A stretch of DNA of 10,052 nt from Sphingomonadaceae bacterium (GTDB taxonomy: Bacteria; Pseudomonadota; Alphaproteobacteria; Sphingomonadales; Sphingomonadaceae), in the NCBI GenBank assembly GCA_019239785.1, contig JAFAZM010000334.1, positions 1 to 10,052 of the forward strand. The letters are read 5' to 3'. The notes beneath the pieces were generated by a model, which was not told the origin of the DNA, searched no databases, and saw only the letters and a program-made list of their open reading frames with translations. Below, in pieces: positions 5,980 through 10,052 of this stretch (position 1 is its first letter; every line of letters begins with the position of its first letter). The translations under genes and the position numbers were made by a program.

Positions 5980-7421
5980 TGCTCGACGTCCTGCGCAGGG
6001 AGATCGAGGCGCTGGCGCCGGATGCGGCGCCGCTCGAACCCGATTCCGAAGCGCGCGAGGAATTGCTGGCCCTGGCAGCTTCCCATGTGCGCGGGTTCCT
6101 GGAGGAGCTGGAGGACGGGCCTGCCAACCGCTCTTGGGACGAGGTCTTCGCATCGCCGCTCGAGCCGGACATCGCCGAGCAGCCCCGCGATCCGGAGGAC
6201 GTGCTCTCTTATCTCGACCGCAGCGTCGTACGGCCCGGCATCACCACCGCCTCGCCTCGCTTCATGGGCTATATTCCGGGCGGAGGCCTGTTCCATTCGG
6301 CGATCGGCGACTTCCTCGCCGCCGCCTCGAACAAATATTCGGGCTTCGCCTCGGCCGCGCCGGGCGCCGCGCGGCTGGAGAATGCGACCGTGGCCTGGCT
6401 GGCGCGGGCGATCGGCTTTCCCGAGAGCGCCGCCGGCACGCTGACCTCGGGCGGCAGCCTCGCCAACCTCACCGCGATCGTCACCGCGCGGGAGGCGCGC
6501 GATCCCGACGGCGGCGGCGCCGTCTATCTGAGCCGAACCGCGCACCATTGCATCGACAAGGCGCTCCGCATCGCCGGCCGCGCCCGCGCGCCGCGGCGGT
6601 TGATCCCGACCGACGACCGCCACCGGATGCGCGCCGACGCGCTGGCCGAGGCCCTGGAACGGGACGCGGCCCAGGGCGTCCGGCCCTGGCTGATCCTTGC
6701 CTCGGCGGGGACGGTCGATACCGGCGCGGTCGATCCGCTGGCCGAGATCGCCGCGCTCGCGGCGCGCCACGGCGCCTGGTTCCATGTCGACGGCGCCTAT
6801 GGCGGCCTGTTCATGCTCTGCCCGGAGGGGCGCGCGATCCTCGGCGGCATCGAGCAGGCGGACACGGCCGCGCTCGATCCGCACAAGACCCTGTTCCTGC
6901 CCTACGGCACCGGCGCCGTGCTCGCGCGCGACGGGCAGAAATTGTTCGACGCCTTCAGCGCGAGCGCCGACTATATCCAGCCGCTCGGCGAGAGCGCGGT
7001 CGGCCCGTCGCCGGCCGACCTTTCGCCGGAGCTGACCCGGCATTTCCGCGCCTTGCGCCTCTGGCTGCCGCTGCAGCTCGCCGGCGTCGCAGCGTTCCGC
7101 GCCGCCCAGTCCGAGAAGATCCTGCTCGCCCGCTATTTCCATGCCCGCCTCGCCGCGCTGCCGGGCTGGGAGGTAGGGCCCGCGCCGGACCTTTCCGTGG
7201 TGGCCTTCCGCTGCCGGCCCGCCGCCGGCGACGTCGACGATTTCAACGACCGCCTGCTGCGCCATGTGCAGCAGGAGGGCAGGGTGTTCCTCAGCGGAAC
7301 CCGGCTCGACGGCGCGCCCTGGCTGCGCTGTGCCATCTTGTCCTTCCGGACCCATCTTGCGCATATCGACGAGACGATCGACCAACTGGTCCGTGCCGCG
7401 GCCGCGCTGCAATCGGAGTGA
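5979..7421 (+). CDS. Group II PLP-dependent decarboxylase-like enzyme
   Basis: This 480-residue cytoplasmic fold-type I enzyme belongs with the aromatic/glutamate decarboxylase family. The PLP lysine is K303 in DPHKTLFLPYGTGA. The aspartate that binds the pyridine nitrogen is D271 (HVDGAYGG). A TSGGSLANL phosphate-binding stretch is at 156-164. The cofactor-stacking histidine is probably H189 (SRTAHHCIDKAL). FRALRLWLPLQLAGVAAF (about 351-368) matches the family's FRSLK.W block. The N-terminal RFMGYIPGGG (94-103) is also typical. Two departures from classical enzymes are Thr where Trp usually follows the lysine, and no tyrosine at the catalytic-loop position of animal DOPA decarboxylase (Tyr332). 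It may thus be a decarboxylase of a separate subgroup, an aldehyde-forming variant or another PLP reaction. The substrate is unknown. It starts on the hemB stop (TGATG), and a membrane spermidine-synthase-like gene follows 5 bases later. Confidence 0.88.
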   Translation: MLDVLRREIEALAPDAAPLEPDSEAREELLALAASHVRGFLEELEDGPANRSWDEVFASPLEPDIAEQPRDPEDVLSYLDRSVVRPGITTASPRFMGYIPGGGLFHSAIGDFLAAASNKYSGFASAAPGAARLENATVAWLARAIGFPESAAGTLTSGGSLANLTAIVTAREARDPDGGGAVYLSRTAHHCIDKALRIAGRARAPRRLIPTDDRHRMRADALAEALERDAAQGVRPWLILASAGTVDTGAVDPLAEIAALAARHGAWFHVDGAYGGLFMLCPEGRAILGGIEQADTAALDPHKTLFLPYGTGAVLARDGQKLFDAFSASADYIQPLGESAVGPSPADLSPELTRHFRALRLWLPLQLAGVAAFRAAQSEKILLARYFHARLAALPGWEVGPAPDLSVVAFRCRPAAGDVDDFNDRLLRHVQQEGRVFLSGTRLDGAPWLRCAILSFRTHLAHIDETIDQLVRAAAALQSE

Positions 7422-7426
7422 GGGGA

Positions 7427-9682
7427 ATGACAGTGCAGAGTGACGTCGCCGCCGGCTCCCGCGTGCATGAGAGATTCGCGCGTCCGCTTTTCATCCTGAC
7501 GATCGTCACCGGCTCCTTCCTTCTCTTCCTCACCCAGCCGATGGTGGCGCGGATGGCGCTGCCGCGGGTCGGCGGCTCGCCGTCGATCTGGAACAGCGCG
7601 ATGCTGGTCTACCAGCTGCTGCTGCTCGGCGGCTATGCCTACGCCCATTGGCTGTCGCGGCTGAAGCCGCGGCTCCAGGTCGGCACCCACATCGTCCTGC
7701 TCGGCCTCGCCGCCTTCTGGCTGCCGCTCGGCCTCAATGCGATGAGTCCGGCGCCGGACATGGAGCCGGCGCTCTGGGTGCCGCTCTTCCTGATCAGCTC
7801 GATCGGCCCGCTCTTCTTCATCGTCTCGAGCCAGGCGCCCTTGATGCAGCGCTGGTACGCGCTGGAGACGAGCCGCGGCGAGCCCTACACGCTCTACGCC
7901 GCCTCCAATCTCGGCAGCTTCGCCGGCCTGCTTTCCTACCCGCTGATCGTCGAGCCGACGATGGGGCTGGCGGAGCAATCCTGGCTCTGGACCGCGCTCT
8001 ACGCCTTCCTCGTCCTGCTCGTCGCCGCCTGCGCGCTGACCGTGCCGGCCAAGGCGGTGGAGGCGGCGCCCGAGGAGGCCGGGCCGGCGCCGACCATGCG
8101 GCAGATGCTGCACTGGGTGATCCTCGCGACCATCCCGTCGGGGCTTATGCTGTCGACGACGACCCACCTCACCACCGATATCGTCGCGATACCCTTGCTC
8201 TGGGTGCTGCCGCTCGGCCTCTATCTGCTGAGCTTCGTGATCGCCTTCGCCGCCCGCCGCGGCACCGCCAATTTCCTCACCATCGTCACCCCCTTGCTGA
8301 TTCTGATCGCCGGCGGCCTCGCCTTCAACAACGGCATGAACAATCCGCTCTTCTCGGCGACGGCGGGGCTGCTGCTGCTCTTCGTGGTCGCGGTGGCGCT
8401 CCATTCGGAGCTGTTCCGGCTGCGGCCGGCGGTCAGCCATCTCACCCGTTTCTATCTGGCGATGTCGGTCGGCGGCGCGCTCGGCGGCTTCTTCTGCGCG
8501 ATCGTCGCGCCCTTGCTGTTCGACTGGGCCTATGAGCACCCGATCCTGATCCTGGCCGCGGCGCTGCTCGTCCCGCAATATGAATTGATCCCCTGGTCGC
8601 CGGGGCTGAAGCGGACCCTGTCCTGGACGATCCCCGCTTTCGCCTTCATCCTCTCCTTCTCGACCGCGGCCGGCATGCTCGCGCGGCTGTTCGGCGACGG
8701 CAATATCGGCATGGTCGTCGGCTCGATCCTGGTCTCCCTGCTCGCGCTCGCCTGCCTCGGCCGGCGCTGGCCGTTCGTCGCCAGCCTCGCCGCCTTGATG
8801 CTGATCTACGGCGGCTGGGCGACGCTCTATCACAGCTATGAGGGAACGCGGACCCGCTCCTATTTCGGCATCTACGAGGTCAGCGAGATGACCGACGACC
8901 ATGGGCAGGTGCTGTTCCGCTCGCTGACCCACGGCACCACCCTGCACGGCCGGCAGAATCTGCTGCCCGGCCTCGAGACGCTGCCGACGACCTATTATGC
9001 CCGCCGCTCCGGCGTCGGCCTGGCGATGGGCAATGCCGACGCCCTGTTCGGTCCGCATCCGCGGATCGGCGTGGTCGGCCTCGGCAGCGGCACGCTCTCC
9101 TGCTACGCGCGGCCGAACCAGGCCTGGACCTTCTTCGAGATCGACCCGGCGATGGTCCAGGTCGCGCGGACCCGGTTCAGCTTCCTCTCGCGCTGCGCGC
9201 CGCAGGTGCGGATCGTGCTCGGCGACGCGAGGCTGAGCCTGGCCCGGCAGCCGGCAAATTCGATCGACATCCTCGCCGTCGACGCCTTCTCCTCCGACGC
9301 GGTGCCGATGCACCTGCTCACCCGAGAGGCCCTGCGCGTCTACGGCCGCGCGGTGCAGCCGAACGGTATCGTCCTCTTCCACATCTCGAACCGCTATCTC
9401 GACCTGCAGCCGGTGGTCGCCGACCTCGCCGCGCGCGAAGGCTGGAATGCGGAGATCCTGCAATATGTGCCGACCGAGCAGGAGGAGGCGATGAACGCCA
9501 CCATCTCGGTCTGGATCGCGCTCTCGCGCAACCCGGCGACGCTCGACCGGCTGAAGGCCGCGAGCGGCGACGACGGCGTCAATTGGGAGCCGCTCAGCCC
9601 GCGGCCGGGCTTCGCGGGCTGGAGCGACGACCATGCTTCGATCCTGCCGATCATCAACTTCCATTCGATGTGGCCGCATTGA
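7427..9682 (+). CDS. Membrane protein fused to a spermidine-synthase-like domain
   Basis: The protein has 751 residues in two parts. Residues about 18-467 contain some 13-14 hydrophobic helices (for example 19-38, 56-73, 115-135, 185-205, 253-275, 282-300, 310-327, 424-443, 450-467). Residues about 480-700 form a Rossmann domain like polyamine aminopropyltransferases. It has the nucleotide-binding GVVGLGSGTLSCYA (548-561), acidic EIDP (571-574), GDARLSL (599-605), and DAFSSDAVPMHLLTREAL (619-636) with the candidate catalytic acid D619. This arrangement is the 'fused MFS/spermidine synthase' family. Polyamine-synthase activity is rarely proven for it, and the domain might instead act as a methyltransferase. 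The ATG at 7427 has GGAG 8 bases upstream and follows the previous stop by 5 bases. The same frame stays open far upstream, but that part is a shadow of the decarboxylase gene. The positively charged N-terminus suggests a cytoplasmic start. Confidence 0.9.
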   Translation: MTVQSDVAAGSRVHERFARPLFILTIVTGSFLLFLTQPMVARMALPRVGGSPSIWNSAMLVYQLLLLGGYAYAHWLSRLKPRLQVGTHIVLLGLAAFWLPLGLNAMSPAPDMEPALWVPLFLISSIGPLFFIVSSQAPLMQRWYALETSRGEPYTLYAASNLGSFAGLLSYPLIVEPTMGLAEQSWLWTALYAFLVLLVAACALTVPAKAVEAAPEEAGPAPTMRQMLHWVILATIPSGLMLSTTTHLTTDIVAIPLLWVLPLGLYLLSFVIAFAARRGTANFLTIVTPLLILIAGGLAFNNGMNNPLFSATAGLLLLFVVAVALHSELFRLRPAVSHLTRFYLAMSVGGALGGFFCAIVAPLLFDWAYEHPILILAAALLVPQYELIPWSPGLKRTLSWTIPAFAFILSFSTAAGMLARLFGDGNIGMVVGSILVSLLALACLGRRWPFVASLAALMLIYGGWATLYHSYEGTRTRSYFGIYEVSEMTDDHGQVLFRSLTHGTTLHGRQNLLPGLETLPTTYYARRSGVGLAMGNADALFGPHPRIGVVGLGSGTLSCYARPNQAWTFFEIDPAMVQVARTRFSFLSRCAPQVRIVLGDARLSLARQPANSIDILAVDAFSSDAVPMHLLTREALRVYGRAVQPNGIVLFHISNRYLDLQPVVADLAAREGWNAEILQYVPTEQEEAMNATISVWIALSRNPATLDRLKAASGDDGVNWEPLSPRPGFAGWSDDHASILPIINFHSMWPH

Positions 9683-10052
9683 TGATCGAGACCGAGCGGC
9701 TGCTTCTGCGCAACTGGACCGAAGCGGACGTCGAGCCATTCCTCGAACATACCAACACGCCGGCGGTGATGCGCTGGCTCGGCGGGGTGAAGGCGGGGCC
9801 GGAGCGCTATGACGGGATCGCCCGCTGCATGCGCTGGCAGGAGGAACGGGGGTTCACCTTCTGGGTGGTCGAGCGCAAGGCCGACGGCGCCCTGCTCGGC
9901 TTTTGCGGGATCAAGCTCGCCGACACGCCGGGCAGCCCGATCGAGGGCCTGCAGGAAATCGGCTGGCGGCTGCGCGAGGATGCCTGGGGGCAGGGCTATG
10001 CGAAGGAGGCGGCGATCGCGTCGCTCGATTTCGCCTTCGGCCGGCTCGGCGC
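9682..10052 (+). CDS. GNAT-family N-acetyltransferase, RimJ/RimL type (5' part)
   Basis: The frame begins at an ATG overlapping the previous stop by one base (TGATG) and runs off the right edge after 123 whole codons. These enzymes move an acetyl group from acetyl-CoA to an amine: a protein N-terminus, antibiotic, polyamine or small metabolite. The N-terminus (IETERLLLRNWTEADVEPF) is the standard RimJ/RimL opening. A GFCGIKL strand is at about 73-79. The acetyl-CoA pyrophosphate loop is recognisable as WGQGYAKEA (102-110), preceded by EIGWRLRED, as in the family. The last third is missing. The substrate cannot be read. The overlap places it in the hemB cluster, so it should be expressed with the decarboxylase-like and spermidine-synthase-like genes. 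Confidence 0.9.
   Translation, partial: MIETERLLLRNWTEADVEPFLEHTNTPAVMRWLGGVKAGPERYDGIARCMRWQEERGFTFWVVERKADGALLGFCGIKLADTPGSPIEGLQEIGWRLREDAWGQGYAKEAAIASLDFAFGRLG

Noticed and set aside
6134..7426. Upstream extension of the 751-residue protein to an ATG at 6134
   Set aside because: The extra 431 residues are low-complexity Arg/Ala-rich sequence in a shadow frame of the PLP enzyme. The ATG at 7427 has a Shine-Dalgarno and starts a normal family N-terminus.
7133..9739. 868-residue open frame on the - strand
   Set aside because: It lies antisense to the membrane/spermidine-synthase-like gene. Its translation is dominated by Arg, Glu, Asp, Gln and Gly with no domain, the usual shadow of a GC-rich gene.

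Overview
The window reads as a chromosomal segment of a GC-rich alphaproteobacterium, most likely a sphingomonad (Sphingomonadales). This rests on the high GC of nearly every codon third position, the zinc-free type of HemB, and short palindromic repeats of a style I associate with sphingomonad genomes. The placement is inference; no rRNA or other phylogenetic marker is present. Coding density is high, with only one non-coding stretch at each end of a small secreted-protein gene.

Layout. (1) Positions 1-96 hold the last codons of an upstream + strand gene. (2) valS (106-2754, valyl-tRNA synthetase) and a MATE-family exporter (2754-4202) follow on the + strand and share one base in a TGATG stop/start. 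(3) An intergenic region (4203-4360) carries a 116-bp imperfect palindromic repeat with 16-bp perfect terminal inverted repeats, plus a small hairpin next to the convergent gene. (4) A small gene on the - strand (4361-4801) encodes a 146-residue exported protein of unknown function. (5) A divergent, regulatory-looking spacer (4802-4983) contains two inverted repeats. (6) A tight + strand cluster follows: hemB (4984-5979), a group II PLP-dependent decarboxylase-like enzyme (5979-7421), a 751-residue membrane protein fused to a spermidine-synthase-like domain (7427-9682), and the 5' part of a GNAT acetyltransferase (9682 to the window end). The junctions are a 1-base overlap, a 5-base gap and a 1-base overlap.

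How the genes may work together. valS and hemB are housekeeping genes (translation; tetrapyrrole synthesis). The three genes behind hemB are the least conventional part. A PLP enzyme that could make an amine, a membrane-anchored aminopropyltransferase-like protein and an N-acetyltransferase are co-translated, which would fit a small amine or polyamine modification route. That link rests on gene order and domain chemistry only. The PLP enzyme also seems to lack the catalytic-loop tyrosine of classical aromatic amino acid decarboxylases. The other notable point is a perfect 10-bp-arm palindrome inside the valS reading frame, which looks like a palindromic repeat accommodated in a surface loop of an essential enzyme. 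I saw no tRNA, rRNA, CRISPR array, insertion sequence or phage gene.
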